A DNA stretch of 64,000 bases from Spirosoma oryzae (GCF_003002825.1 NZ_PVTE01000004.1:1-64000); one strand, 5' to 3'; counted from the stretch's first letter, positions 1 through 8,818 are shown. A program made the numbers and translations. Notes: generated by a model from the sequence alone, not told the origin.

Positions 1-2
1 GG

Positions 3-209
3 CTACCTGCACTTTCAGACGGTAGTAGATGGATACAGGATGTCAAAGAACGAGTACTCACAGGCAAAACCCCCAACTTATGGGTAAACCTCACCTTCAG
101 GGGGCGGGGGGTAAACAGCCGTAGCAGGTACTACGCTACTAACATCGATATGAGTTACCCTCCCATTTCAAAGAAAATTACTCGGTGGCTAAACCAATCC
201 GGGTTTTGA
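3..209 (+). CDS. Possible 3' end of a gene cut by the left edge
   Basis: Frame 3 stays open from the window edge to a TGA at 207-209, giving 68 residues with no start codon visible. I do not recognise the product; its tail is basic and aromatic (…RWLNQSGF). It ends 12 bases before mazG starts, so the two could be co-transcribed. Codon use is less GC-rich at third positions than in neighbouring genes, and the stretch includes a G-rich run at 101-113. It could be non-coding. A second frame (1-87) is also open but shorter. Confidence 0.25.
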   Translation, partial: LPALSDGSRWIQDVKERVLTGKTPNLWVNLTFRGRGVNSRSRYYATNIDMSYPPISKKITRWLNQSGF

Positions 210-221
210 TGTTTTATTCGA

Positions 222-1061
222 ATGATGAACGATGCAACCGATTTCCAGCAATTAGCCCCCCGCCGACAGGAGCAGCTCATGGCCTTCAACCGACTCCTAA
301 CCATCATGGATGAGTTGCGGGAGCAATGCCCGTGGGACCGTAAACAGACCCTCGACAGCTTACGGCACCTGACCATCGAAGAAACGTACGAACTCTCCGA
401 CGCCATCCTGAACAAAGACATGGCTGATATCCGCAAGGAACTCGGTGACGTACAGTTGCATCTGATTTTCTACGCTAAGATCGCGTCGGAGACGGGTGAT
501 TTCGACATAGCCGACGTGCTGAATGGTGAATGCGACAAACTCATCAGTCGGCACCCGCACATCTACGGCGACGCCAATGGCAACCCCGTTGTCGCCGATA
601 CGGAGGAACAGGTCAAGGCAAACTGGGAACAACTGAAGCTGAAAGAAGGCAATAAATCGGTGCTGGGGGGCGTACCGGCCTCGTTACCCGCGCTGGTGAA
701 AGCCATGCGGATTCAGGAAAAAGCACGCGGTGCCGGTTTCGACTGGGACGAGAAAGAACAGGTCTGGGAAAAGGTCGAGGAAGAGATGCAGGAATTCAAG
801 GCCGAATTCAACATCGAAACGCCAGGGCAGTCGATCGACCCACAAAGGGCGGAAGGTGAGTTTGGCGATCTGCTGTTTTCGCTCGTCAACTACGCTCGTT
901 TTGTCGATATCAACCCCGAAACGGCGCTCGAACGCACAAATAAGAAGTTTATCAAGCGATTCCAGTACATCGAAGAACAGGCCCGCGCTAACGGTAAATC
1001 GCTCCGCGATATGACGCTGGCCGAAATGGACGTCTACTGGAATCAGGCAAAACAGGTTTGA
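222..1061 (+). CDS. mazG: MazG nucleoside triphosphate pyrophosphohydrolase
   Basis: Cytoplasmic all-alpha NTP pyrophosphohydrolase that cleaves (d)NTPs to NMP and PPi, a house-cleaning activity. The 279-residue protein has the two tandem MazG domains of full-length bacterial MazG. The first carries the metal-binding EExxE-type helix at residues 53-57 (EETYE) and the ELGD motif at 73-76. The second carries EEEM at 187-190 and EFGD at 213-216, followed by the NKKFIKRF segment near 240. Two adjacent ATGs (222 and 225) are possible starts. The gene is followed by a nested inverted repeat rather than a close partner, so it probably ends its transcript here. Confidence 0.95.
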   Translation: MMNDATDFQQLAPRRQEQLMAFNRLLTIMDELREQCPWDRKQTLDSLRHLTIEETYELSDAILNKDMADIRKELGDVQLHLIFYAKIASETGDFDIADVLNGECDKLISRHPHIYGDANGNPVVADTEEQVKANWEQLKLKEGNKSVLGGVPASLPALVKAMRIQEKARGAGFDWDEKEQVWEKVEEEMQEFKAEFNIETPGQSIDPQRAEGEFGDLLFSLVNYARFVDINPETALERTNKKFIKRFQYIEEQARANGKSLRDMTLAEMDVYWNQAKQV

Positions 1062-1289
1062 GAAGAAAGAGAAAAGATGTGAGACGATAGATAGCGTACG
1101 GCTTATCAGGTGTTTATGAAGAAACCCGAGACGAGTCTCTGTCATCCCGAGCCTGTGAGGGATCTTCGGGATTGGCTAGGGAATCTACTGTTACAGAAGG
1201 TCCTTCGCAGGCTCGGGATGACAAAAAATAGTATAGCCAACCGCTGACGTCTTTTCTCTTTTGTCTCACATCTTTTCTCTCTCTTCTTT
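1060..1289. repeat. Nested intergenic inverted repeat after mazG
   Basis: The outer arms at 1060-1085 and 1263-1289 are polypurine and polypyrimidine and pair at about 24 of 26 positions. The core shared by both arms is AAGATGTGAGAC and its complement. An inner pair at 1141-1161 and 1202-1222 (GTCATCCCGAGCCTG and its complement) pairs at 18 of 21 positions. The structure fills the gap between mazG and the next gene. The outer arm resembles the hairpin at 14147-14244. Confidence 0.8.
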
Positions 1290-1311
1290 CGTCCCCTAAT
1301 CCGCTCCCCCT

Positions 1312-2055
1312 ATGCGTATTGCTTTTATCACCGACTTACACATCGACACCGACACGGAGCATACGCAGGGTGTCGACGTACGGCAGAACTTTCTGCGGGT
1401 GCTGGCGACACTAGCCGACGTCAAGCCACACTGTCTGGTGCTGGGTGGCGACCTCTGTAACCGCACCGGCGACCAGGCTATTTACGACTGGATCAGGGCC
1501 GAAACGCGAAAGCTACCCTGGCCGACTTATGTCGTTCCCGGCAATCACGACGATGCCGCACTCATGGCAGCAGCCTTCCGTCGGGAAAACGATCTGCACG
1601 GCGATGAACTCTATTACGCCGTGTCGCTCGATGGCTTCCCGGCCTTGTTTCTGGATTCATCGAAGGGCGTCTTTTCTGAGCACCAGTGGGCCTGGCTGCG
1701 CGATTACATGAAGTTGCTGCGCGACAACAACCTGCTGATTTTCATGCACCACCCGCCCCTACCGGCTGATATGCAGAGCATGGATCGAATTAGCCCGTTT
1801 ACGCAAACCGATGAGTTTCTGGAGCTAACCCGGGACTTACCCTGCCACGTTACGGTTGCCTGCGGGCATTACCACATCGACAAAGTCGTGCAGCGCGGTA
1901 ACCTGTTGACACTATTGACACCGTCGACTTACGTGCAGCTCCGGCCCGACACGCCCGACTTCGTCATTAGCACGCATCAGGTTGGCTATCGGGAATTGAA
2001 CGTAAGTTTTCATAGTGTCAACAGCAGCGTACATTACCTCGATACCCCCGCCTGA
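1312..2055 (+). CDS. Metallophosphoesterase, 3',5'-cAMP phosphodiesterase-like (CpdA/Icc type)
   Basis: Calcineurin-like dinuclear metal phosphoesterase of 247 residues, about the size of CpdA/Icc. All five signature blocks are visible: DLH at residues 8-10, GGD at 45-47, GNHD at 77-80, HH at 146-147 and GHYH at 185-188. There is no signal peptide, so it should be cytoplasmic. The substrate is inferred from family resemblance only: cyclic AMP or another phosphodiester. It starts at ATG 1312 and leads a co-directional run with the HipA-like/DUF3037 pair, 35 bases before the next start. Confidence 0.85.
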   Translation: MRIAFITDLHIDTDTEHTQGVDVRQNFLRVLATLADVKPHCLVLGGDLCNRTGDQAIYDWIRAETRKLPWPTYVVPGNHDDAALMAAAFRRENDLHGDELYYAVSLDGFPALFLDSSKGVFSEHQWAWLRDYMKLLRDNNLLIFMHHPPLPADMQSMDRISPFTQTDEFLELTRDLPCHVTVACGHYHIDKVVQRGNLLTLLTPSTYVQLRPDTPDFVISTHQVGYRELNVSFHSVNSSVHYLDTPA

Positions 2056-2090
2056 CATCCTCGTTTTTTCATCTACTGACTACCGCGCCT

Positions 2091-2879
2091 GTGCCTTATT
2101 CGCCCCCTCAGCTTCGCACTGTTCAGGTCACTCGCTACCTTACGCCCCTGCGTGAAGGTGGATCGCTACCGGCCATTGTCGAAGGCGACGACGATTTTTT
2201 GTACGTCCAGAAATTTCGTGGAGCCGGACAGGGTGCGCGGGCACTGATCGCCGAGCTGATCTCGGGCGAAATCGCCCGGCTGCTGGGTCTGCGTATCCCG
2301 GAAATCGTATTTACTGAACTCGATCCGGTATTCAGCCGCACGGAGCCCGACGAAGAAATTCAGGATTTACTTCGGGCCAGTGTAGGACTCAACTTGGCAC
2401 TGCATTACCTGTCGGGAGCCATCACCTTCGATCCGATCATCAACACTGTCGATCCGGTACTGGCGTCGCAAATCGTGTGGCTCGACAGCCTGACGATGAA
2501 CGTCGACCGGACGGCGCGGAATACCAATATGCTGATCTGGCACAAGGAATTATGGCTGATCGATCACGGTGCGTCACTGTATCTGCACCATACCGGCCCC
2601 GACTGGGCGAAGCATAGTCAGCGGGCGTTCGTGCAGATCAAAGACCATGTGCTGTTGCCCTACGCGTCGGAACTGACGACCGTCGATACGGCCTTCGGTC
2701 TGCTCCTGACGCCCGATCGCATCCGTGCCATCGTCGATCTTGTCCCCGACGTGTGGCTGGCCGACGATGATGCCCCCGGCCCACAGCGCGACGCCTATAT
2801 CCAGTTTTTAACCGACCGACTTGCCACCTCTGAACGCTTTGTCAGCGAAGCCCAACATGCCCGAGAAGCACTTGTTTGA
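2091..2879 (+). CDS. HipA-like kinase family protein
   Basis: A 262-residue protein that starts with GTG. It has the kinase-like core of HipA-type proteins. K41 in the VQKF strand is the likely ATP-contacting lysine. The catalytic-loop-like segment NVDRTARNTN spans residues 137-146, with D139 and N144/N146. The DFG-equivalent is LIDHG at 157-160, containing D158. It is much shorter than classical HipA (about 440 residues) and lacks the N-terminal Couple_hipA region. No HipB-type antitoxin gene is adjacent. The next gene, DUF3037, overlaps its last 23 bases, the usual partner for this short HipA-like family. A role as a toxin is not shown by the sequence. Confidence 0.8.
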   Translation: MPYSPPQLRTVQVTRYLTPLREGGSLPAIVEGDDDFLYVQKFRGAGQGARALIAELISGEIARLLGLRIPEIVFTELDPVFSRTEPDEEIQDLLRASVGLNLALHYLSGAITFDPIINTVDPVLASQIVWLDSLTMNVDRTARNTNMLIWHKELWLIDHGASLYLHHTGPDWAKHSQRAFVQIKDHVLLPYASELTTVDTAFGLLLTPDRIRAIVDLVPDVWLADDDAPGPQRDAYIQFLTDRLATSERFVSEAQHAREALV

Positions 2880-3240
2880 GTACGCCATCATCCGCGTGGT
2901 GCCGCGTGTCGAGCGGGGTGAGTTCATCAACGTGGGTGTCATCCTTTACTGCGCATCGCAGGGTTTTCTTCGCACTCGATTTATGCTGCCCGAAGCGCGA
3001 CTACTGGCCCTCTGCCCGACCCTGGATCTGACAGAACTAACGGAGCGCCTGGGTGCATTCGAGCGCGTCTGCGTCGGTCGGCGCGAAGGTGGCCCGATTG
3101 GTCAATTACCCATCGCAGCCCGATTCCGCTGGCTAACTGCTACACGCAGCACCGTCGTACAAACGTCACCCGTCCACCCCGGCCTGTGCCTCGACCCGAC
3201 CGACGCCCTGACGCAGTTGTTTGCTCAGCAGGTAGAATAG
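2857..3240 (+). CDS. DUF3037 domain protein, partner of HipA-like kinase
   Basis: A small soluble protein of 127 residues. The start is placed at ATG 2857, because the family begins with the conserved segment YAIIRVVPRVERGEF followed by NVGVIL, while an upstream TTG at 2821 would add twelve unlike residues. The gene overlaps the end of the HipA-like kinase gene by 23 bases in another frame, which suggests translational coupling and equal dosage. The function of DUF3037 is not known. The fixed pairing suggests the two proteins act together, possibly as substrate or adaptor and kinase; that is inference. Confidence 0.8.
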   Translation: MPEKHLFEYAIIRVVPRVERGEFINVGVILYCASQGFLRTRFMLPEARLLALCPTLDLTELTERLGAFERVCVGRREGGPIGQLPIAARFRWLTATRSTVVQTSPVHPGLCLDPTDALTQLFAQQVE

Positions 3241-3242
3241 TT

Positions 3243-3343
3243 GGTTTACATTATACGGTTTTCGGTACCTATCCAGTGAACTCCTCCCGTGCGATTGTCC
3301 GTACACCGAAAACCGTGTACTGTAAACCGAATACCGTAAACTG
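3243..3343. repeat. Intergenic inverted repeat, TTTACGGTATAC-like family
   Basis: Arms at 3243-3268 and 3301-3328 pair at about 24 of 26 positions around the core CGGTTTTCGGT. A further copy of the unit (GAATACCGTAAACTG) follows at 3329-3343. It lies after the DUF3037 stop codon and before a co-directional secreted-protein gene. It belongs to the same family as repeats near 8.5, 15.9, 41.1, 61.9-62.3 and 63.0 kb. Confidence 0.8.
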
Positions 3344-3360
3344 ACCTCTTTCCTTCGTCT

Positions 3361-3945
3361 ATGCGTCTACTTCTCCTCCTACTCGTTTTTCCCGCCTATG
3401 TATTTGCGCAGAGCGGATCGCCATCGGACGTAGACACGACCAAATCGCCGTTCAGTTTCAAGAATGCGCCCTGGTACGGCCGGTCGATGCCGTTTGGCAT
3501 TTACACGGGGGCCGGTAAGCTGGCTGACCGGGCCGTGCAGTCGATTGAAATCGGCAAGACGTTCAACGTCATCGATGTTGGCGTTGCAGCCGGGCGCAGT
3601 ACGTTCCGGCCCGACACAACCTTTTTCGTCGAAGGGCGCGTCACGATGGATGTGGGCAACTACGGTCCGTTTGCCAGCGAAATGACCATTGGCGCGGGTA
3701 AGCTGTTCAGCAAACCGGGAAGCCTGATGCTCGAACTTAGCTACAGCATTTTTGCGCAGATCACCCGAAAATTCGGCTTCGGTCTGATAACGGGTTACTA
3801 CGATTTCAGCAACGAGTTTACCGATTCCGCAAAGACCTATTACGGCGTTTACCTACGCTACGGGCTGGAACGTACCGATACGGGCGGCCTGCTCGGACTG
3901 GCCCGCCCCCATCCGCGCCTGCGAGGTCGGCATGGGCACCGCTAG
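3361..3945 (+). CDS. Secreted protein of unknown function, possible outer-membrane beta structure
   Basis: A 194-residue protein with a clear signal peptide at residues 1-16 (cleavage after VFA before QSG). The mature part alternates short strands rich in Gly, Phe and Tyr, such as SIEIGKTFNVIDVGVAAG and MLELSYSIFAQI. This is compatible with a small beta-barrel or periplasmic beta protein. The C-terminus is odd: after residue 175 it becomes Arg/His-rich (RPHPRLRGRHGHR), unlike the rest, so a frameshift or a drifted tail is possible. No family is recognised. A co-directional DUF2905 gene follows after 36 bases. Confidence 0.65.
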   Translation: MRLLLLLLVFPAYVFAQSGSPSDVDTTKSPFSFKNAPWYGRSMPFGIYTGAGKLADRAVQSIEIGKTFNVIDVGVAAGRSTFRPDTTFFVEGRVTMDVGNYGPFASEMTIGAGKLFSKPGSLMLELSYSIFAQITRKFGFGLITGYYDFSNEFTDSAKTYYGVYLRYGLERTDTGGLLGLARPHPRLRGRHGHR

Positions 3946-3981
3946 TCAGAATTTGTTTGCAGTCAGACGCGTTACACAGCT

Positions 3982-4209
3982 ATGAATCCTGTTATTGGCA
4001 AATACATCGTGCTGGCCGGAATTGGGCTGGTACTCGTCGGCCTGATCGTCTGGCTATTCGGGGACAAGCTGGGCTGGCTGGGACGGCTACCTGGCGACAT
4101 TCGCGTGACGGGTGAAAACGGGGGCGGCTTTTATTTTCCGATTGTCACCTGCATTGTCGTCAGTATCGTGCTGAACCTGGTCATCGCTTTGGTTCGTCGC
4201 TTTTTCTAG
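3982..4209 (+). CDS. DUF2905 family small inner-membrane protein
   Basis: A 75-residue protein with two hydrophobic helices, about residues 8-27 and 50-70. They flank the conserved family segment LGWLGRLPGDI and a Gly-rich turn. Size and motif match DUF2905, whose function is unknown. Its 3' end overlaps the end of the convergent gene on the minus strand by 29 bases, so the two transcripts overlap tail to tail. Confidence 0.85.
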   Translation: MNPVIGKYIVLAGIGLVLVGLIVWLFGDKLGWLGRLPGDIRVTGENGGGFYFPIVTCIVVSIVLNLVIALVRRFF

Positions 4210-5758
4210 TCGCTGCCGTGCGGAGAACAGGCAGTTGGCGATCGAGTTCGTAGCTGAGCTTGTTGATGTAGAAGACTTCACGCTGCATCCCGTAGTTCAG
4301 CCGACTGGCGATTTTCTGAAAGCCCCACGCCAGGAAGTGACGATCGTACCAGGGCATCAATTCGTCATTTTCCGAGAACGTTACCCGGTCGTTTTCGCCA
4401 TCGGTTGTCAGCAGCCGCACGGCTTCCGGTTTCTGCAGCACCCGGTTTCCCTGAATCACCTCGGTATTGATCTGCCCGCCATTCGGGTACGCCAGTATCG
4501 TTTTGTCGCCCAGTTGCGAGACCTGCACTTTTTCACTCAATTCCCGACTAAGCACCCCGTTAATAGGTAAGCAGTTGTCCCACAGCAGTTTGCCGGCCTG
4601 ATCAAAACCACAAACGAAAGCGTGCGTGTATTGATAGCCGTCGTACCGATCCATGGAACGGATGCTGCCGTTTGCCAGGGTCGAACTTCGGTAGTGCGGG
4701 TAGTATACTTCGGCAACCATTGTCAACCCGTTTGGCGTCGGCAGCAGATCGTGCACCAGCAGTTTATACCGAAACTTGTACGACTTGCCGATCTCTTTCT
4801 TTCGGTTGGCGCGGGCCAGCATGCGCTCCTGCTGCTTCGGTTTCAGGTAGTTGAAGAAGTTCGCCAGCTGCGAAAAATCGATGTACTGAATATCCCGGAT
4901 TGCCGCTTCGCCATCGACAACGCCCGATGAGTCTCGCCGGATGCGGGTGACATAGATACCCTGCGAATAGGGTGTGCAGTCGGCCGAGTAGTTGCCGACC
5001 AGTAAGGATTCGTTTTCGTTGACCGGCAGAATTTTCCCGGAAATCAGGCTGTTCTGCGTTCCGTCGAAATTCAGCGACCGGATGAGTTTGTTGTCGTAGC
5101 CATAGGTCCGAACGGTGAATTGACAGTGTCGCTTGGTTGAGTGAATCAGCACGTTGACTTCCTGATTGTACTCGTCGACTTCGATACTACTGATTTCAAC
5201 GTTATTGGCATACAGCCCCGGCAGTACACGTACCGACCGATCGAAGAACGAGAACGACATGACGATGGGCCTCCCCCGGAAATACCCACCGATATACGCC
5301 TGACTACCCAGCACCTTAAACTGCTGAATACTCATATCATCGACCAGCGCCCCCTCAAACGCATCCATCATCCCCTCATCGGTGCTGACCCGAATGATCC
5401 GAAAGCGATTGCTGTCGATGGCGCGGAACAACTGATAGCGGTACTGACCGCTGGTAAAGGCCGTTACCGGGCGCATGGTCCGCTCTTCCAGTATGCTTCG
5501 GTACCAGACCGGCCGTAGCTGAGTGTCGTATTTGCGGAAGGTGAAGCGGGGTGGCGAATTGTCAAGCCAGGTACCTCCCTCCTGAACGGTGAGCAACACC
5601 CCCTGATCGGCGAGTGGCGTTACATCGAACGATTGTGATTCGGTTGTGCTGACCGGCATTTCCAGCCGCAGTGTTTGCGATAGCTGCGCCCGCACCGGCC
5701 CGACGATGAGACCGGTTAGCAGAAAAACCAACAAAAATTGTAGCCGTGCCATGCACAT
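4181..5758 (-). CDS. Large secreted protein of unknown function
   Basis: A 525-residue protein with an N-terminal signal peptide (hydrophobic residues 5-22, cleavage near VRAQ). ATG codons at 5758 and 5752 are both possible starts. No known domain is recognised. The body is a long series of beta-strand-like stretches with many Ser, Tyr and Gln residues, and no lipobox, which suggests a periplasmic or surface-exposed beta-rich protein. It stands alone, convergent with DUF2905 on one side. Confidence 0.75.
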   Translation of the reverse strand: MCMARLQFLLVFLLTGLIVGPVRAQLSQTLRLEMPVSTTESQSFDVTPLADQGVLLTVQEGGTWLDNSPPRFTFRKYDTQLRPVWYRSILEERTMRPVTAFTSGQYRYQLFRAIDSNRFRIIRVSTDEGMMDAFEGALVDDMSIQQFKVLGSQAYIGGYFRGRPIVMSFSFFDRSVRVLPGLYANNVEISSIEVDEYNQEVNVLIHSTKRHCQFTVRTYGYDNKLIRSLNFDGTQNSLISGKILPVNENESLLVGNYSADCTPYSQGIYVTRIRRDSSGVVDGEAAIRDIQYIDFSQLANFFNYLKPKQQERMLARANRKKEIGKSYKFRYKLLVHDLLPTPNGLTMVAEVYYPHYRSSTLANGSIRSMDRYDGYQYTHAFVCGFDQAGKLLWDNCLPINGVLSRELSEKVQVSQLGDKTILAYPNGGQINTEVIQGNRVLQKPEAVRLLTTDGENDRVTFSENDELMPWYDRHFLAWGFQKIASRLNYGMQREVFYINKLSYELDRQLPVLRTAATRKSDEPKR

Positions 5759-5820
5759 AAATATACAATTGTTTGCCGGTAAAGTTTACAGAATCTGAGT
5801 CTGCGTATACGTTAATTTCG

Positions 5821-6627
5821 TCACACGCCCCACCGTTTTTTCAAATGGTCTTTCATAAACAGATTGATGTCCCACTGACTGGCAACGGGCTGCTGCGTGT
5901 ACGGTAGCACCGGCAGATAGGTGGGCGGGCCAAACTCACAGGAAACGGTCAGTTGGGGGGCGTTAGCGCGTTGTAATCGCGTCCGAATTGCATCCCACCA
6001 ACGAGCGTGCGTTTCGAGCGCATCGGCCCACTCCGGCGCACGCGGATCGCTGACCTGCGGCCCCTCGGGGTGGCCTACCCGGCAGTGAATATGATCGCTG
6101 ACGGCGATAGCCCGCTCCATGTTGGCTGTCTGTTCGCCCAGGTACGACTCCGCCACGTTGACCCAGTGTGAATAGTCGGCCGTCAGGCGCAGGTTGGGTT
6201 GCCGCAGCAAATACGACTGCATGCCGGGTGCACTGTAGGAAAACCGGCCCCGGTGGGTTTCGTGCAGAATCGTGACGCCGGTTTGCTGCTGCACGGTCAA
6301 TGCCAGCTGAATCAGTTCCAGGTTCTGTTCGAAAGAGAAATAGTCACGACCAGTTTGCGAATTGATAAACAACGGTTTATGGGCAGCAATCGCATACAGA
6401 TCTTTCTCGTAAGCGCGTCGGTGCTCGGCGAAGTTGCTGCTACCACCGAACGCCATCAGAATCAGCTGGAGTCCGTTATCGCGCATCACCTGCACGGCCT
6501 CGGCTCGTTTGTCAGGTCCGGCCGCGATTTCCATCCCGTCGTAACCGGCAGTTTTTACCCGTTTGGCGACCTCGGGATAAGTCAGGCTTTCAAGGCCCCA
6601 GTACGGGCAGAAAAAAAGTGTGTTCAC
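5821..6627 (-). CDS. Sugar phosphate isomerase/epimerase family TIM-barrel protein
   Basis: A 268-residue AP-endonuclease-2-like TIM barrel, the fold of xylose isomerase-like isomerases and epimerases. Likely metal ligands are visible in the usual order: E123 in LHETH, D151 and H154 in TADYSHW, H181 in HIHCRVGHPEGP and E231 in SCEFGPP. There is no signal peptide, so it should be cytoplasmic, and the sugar substrate cannot be told. It is followed 58 bases upstream by a secreted-protein gene on the same strand. Confidence 0.85.
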   Translation of the reverse strand: MNTLFFCPYWGLESLTYPEVAKRVKTAGYDGMEIAAGPDKRAEAVQVMRDNGLQLILMAFGGSSNFAEHRRAYEKDLYAIAAHKPLFINSQTGRDYFSFEQNLELIQLALTVQQQTGVTILHETHRGRFSYSAPGMQSYLLRQPNLRLTADYSHWVNVAESYLGEQTANMERAIAVSDHIHCRVGHPEGPQVSDPRAPEWADALETHARWWDAIRTRLQRANAPQLTVSCEFGPPTYLPVLPYTQQPVASQWDINLFMKDHLKKRWGV

Positions 6628-6685
6628 GGTATATCAGCGGCTGGTATTGACTGACCAGAAAAGCGTCGATCACCGGCGTACTTAC

Positions 6686-7318
6686 TCATGCGATCCACAG
6701 GATTGCATTGCCGACAACGACCCATTGTCTGTTTTGTCGTTCCAGAAAAACGAGATGGCCCGATCCAGCTTTGGGATCGCTGACAATCGAGCAGTAACAA
6801 ACCGCTTTCGTCGCATCGGTGGCGTAGACGACACTGGAGAGCGAGACGATACCACCGTAGTCCGGGTATTTTTTCCACAGGCCCCAGTGCCCTTCGCCGG
6901 CCGTTGACCCGAAATAAACGTCGTCCTGCTGCGTGGTCCATAACTCCGTTTTGCGACAGGCCAGGTTGAGTGGACGTTGTACTGAATAGGACACGAACTT
7001 TGCGGAATCGACCGACGACAGAAAAGCAACCCAGCCGGGTTCCGTGTAGAATGTGCTGGCAGGCTCAAGCAGGAACGCCAGCTTTTCCTGGTCTTTTCCA
7101 AAGTTGAAGCGGAAAGCGTGTTTATCCTGCGGCCGCGTGACCGTGCGGATCAAGAGCCGCTCACCCCGCCGGTGCGCCTTGCCGGGATCAACGCAAACTG
7201 ACAGATAGTTCAATGTTGCGGTAAAAACGGCGTAGTCCGTGTCGGGTAGGTTAGGTTGCGACCAGACAGGTCGATACGATACGGTTACTAACCCCAACAG
7301 AATAAGGATTGTACGCAT
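6686..7318 (-). CDS. Secreted protein of unknown function
   Basis: A 210-residue protein with a signal peptide at about residues 1-20 (cleavage near VWSQ). The mature part has Trp-, Tyr- and Asp-rich beta-like segments (TEPGWVAFLSSVDSAKF, TEPELW-type turns) and ends in a strand GSGHLVFLERQNRQWVVVG. No family is recognised. It lies just upstream of, and co-directional with, the TIM-barrel isomerase gene and may share its transcript. Confidence 0.7.
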   Translation of the reverse strand: MRTILILLGLVTVSYRPVWSQPNLPDTDYAVFTATLNYLSVCVDPGKAHRRGERLLIRTVTRPQDKHAFRFNFGKDQEKLAFLLEPASTFYTEPGWVAFLSSVDSAKFVSYSVQRPLNLACRKTELWTTQQDDVYFGSTAGEGHWGLWKKYPDYGGIVSLSSVVYATDATKAVCYCSIVSDPKAGSGHLVFLERQNRQWVVVGNAILWIA

Positions 7319-7466
7319 GAATACTGATGTTGATTAGTCGCAATAGTAGTAATTCTTCCATACTATTCAGAACTTTACCCACCGAAGTCAGATACAGTGG
7401 TCGACACCCGTTTTAGCTAATTGTATCTTGTCATAATCTAAAAACCAACACTATTATCCCTTGCTT

Positions 7467-8546
7467 ATGAGCGATGTAGCCACCCGCTTTGCGCCCGGTG
7501 TCGTAACCGGCGAAGGCGTTACCGAACTTTTTCGCCACGCCAATGAGAATGATTATGCCCTGCCCGCCGTCAACGTAGTCGGTACGGACTCGGTCAATGC
7601 CGTGCTGGAAACCGCCAAGGCCGTTAACTCGCCGGTTATCATTCAGTTTTCTAACGGCGGGGGGATTTTCTATGCTGGTAAAAGTCTGCCCAACGATAAG
7701 CAGCAGGGTGCCATTGCCGGTTCGATTTCGGGGGCATTGCACGTACACCACGTTGCTGAACTGTACGGCGTTCCGGTCATCCTGCATACCGACCACTGCG
7801 CGAAGAAACTCCTACCCTGGATCGACGGCCTGCTGACCGCCGGCGAAAAGCATTTCGATCAGACCGGTAAGCCGCTGTTCTCGTCGCACATGCTCGACCT
7901 GTCGGAGGAGCCACTCGAAGAAAACATCGAAATCTGCGCCAAGTACTTCGAACGGATGGCTAAAATCGGCATGACGCTCGAAATCGAACTGGGCGTCACG
8001 GGCGGTGAAGAAGATGGCGTCGACAACACCGACGTCGATGATTCGAAGCTGTACACGCAGCCGTCGGAAGTAGCGTATGCCTACGAAGAGCTGAGCAAAA
8101 TTTCGCCGAACTTCACCATCGCTGCTGCCTTCGGTAACGTACACGGTGTGTACAAGCCGGGTAACGTGAAGCTGTCGCCGATCATCCTGAACAACTCGCA
8201 GAACTACATTCAGGAGAAATACAACACGGGTCCGCTGCCGGTTAACTTCGTCTTCCACGGTGGTTCGGGTTCGAGCCGCGAGGAAATCCGCGAAGCCATC
8301 CGCTACGGTGCCGTGAAGATGAACATCGACACCGACATGCAGTGGGCAATGTGGGAAGGTATCCTGAACTACTACAAAGCGAAAGAAGGCTACCTGCAAT
8401 CGCAGCTGGGCAACCCGGAAGGTGCTGATTCGCCGAACAAAAAATACTACGATCCACGCGTGTGGCTGCGTAAAGGCGAAGAGAGCATGGTTAGCCGCCT
8501 AAAAGTTGCGTTCGAAGACCTGAACTGCATCAACCGGCTGGCTTAG
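7467..8546 (+). CDS. fbaA: Class II fructose-bisphosphate aldolase
   Basis: Zinc-dependent aldolase that interconverts fructose 1,6-bisphosphate with dihydroxyacetone phosphate and glyceraldehyde 3-phosphate in glycolysis and gluconeogenesis. The 359 residues match the class IIA (E. coli FbaA) length and sequence almost throughout. They include the HTDHCAKKLLPW signature with zinc and catalytic residues near 107-111, the GGEEDGVDN loop, and the HGGSGS phosphate-binding segment. ATG 7467 is preferred over an in-frame TTG two codons earlier. A strong hairpin terminator follows 32 bases after the stop. Confidence 0.97.
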   Translation: MSDVATRFAPGVVTGEGVTELFRHANENDYALPAVNVVGTDSVNAVLETAKAVNSPVIIQFSNGGGIFYAGKSLPNDKQQGAIAGSISGALHVHHVAELYGVPVILHTDHCAKKLLPWIDGLLTAGEKHFDQTGKPLFSSHMLDLSEEPLEENIEICAKYFERMAKIGMTLEIELGVTGGEEDGVDNTDVDDSKLYTQPSEVAYAYEELSKISPNFTIAAAFGNVHGVYKPGNVKLSPIILNNSQNYIQEKYNTGPLPVNFVFHGGSGSSREEIREAIRYGAVKMNIDTDMQWAMWEGILNYYKAKEGYLQSQLGNPEGADSPNKKYYDPRVWLRKGEESMVSRLKVAFEDLNCINRLA

Positions 8547-8547
8547 T

Positions 8548-8577
8548 CGGTATTCGGTTTACGATATACGGTTTACG
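8548..8577. repeat. TTTACGGTATAC-family repeat unit after fbaA
   Basis: Tandem direct copies of the family unit (CGGTATTCGGTTTACG, then ATACGGTTTACG) lie between the fbaA stop codon and its terminator hairpin. Here only one orientation is present, unlike the other loci where both arms occur. Confidence 0.6.
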
Positions 8578-8578
8578 A

Positions 8579-8611
8579 GCCGGGCACTTCTGGAAAGTGC
8601 CCGGCTTTTTT
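8579..8611 (+). terminator. Intrinsic terminator of fbaA
   Basis: A perfect 11-bp stem (GCCGGGCACTT paired with AAGTGCCCGGC) with a five-base loop is followed by six T residues. This is the canonical form of a factor-independent terminator. Confidence 0.92.
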
Positions 8612-8655
8612 ATGGCCGGCAATAATTAACCAGCCAGCGAAACCATCCGGTATGT

Positions 8656-8773
8656 GTAGAGACGCAAGATCTTGCGTCTCTACGTACGCGTTAGCCATAA
8701 CGTGCGTCAGCCGTTAGCAACCTAGCCTGCCGACGCTAGCCATCCGGCGGGGAGACGCAAAGGATTGCGTCTC
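8656..8773. repeat. Two GAGACGCAA palindromes
   Basis: The first is a perfect 28-bp palindrome at 8656-8683 with the half-site GTAGAGACGCAAGA. The second at 8752-8773 has a 9-bp stem (GAGACGCAA) and a four-base loop. The two are about 70 bases apart and share the same half-site. They lie between fbaA and the next small gene, and the second one overlaps a spurious upstream extension of that gene. Palindromes of this wording are common intergenic repeats in the phylum. Confidence 0.8.
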
Positions 8774-8818
8774 TACAACCCAACGGCTTCTATGTGGGTC
8801 TACCAGACCAAACAGCAT

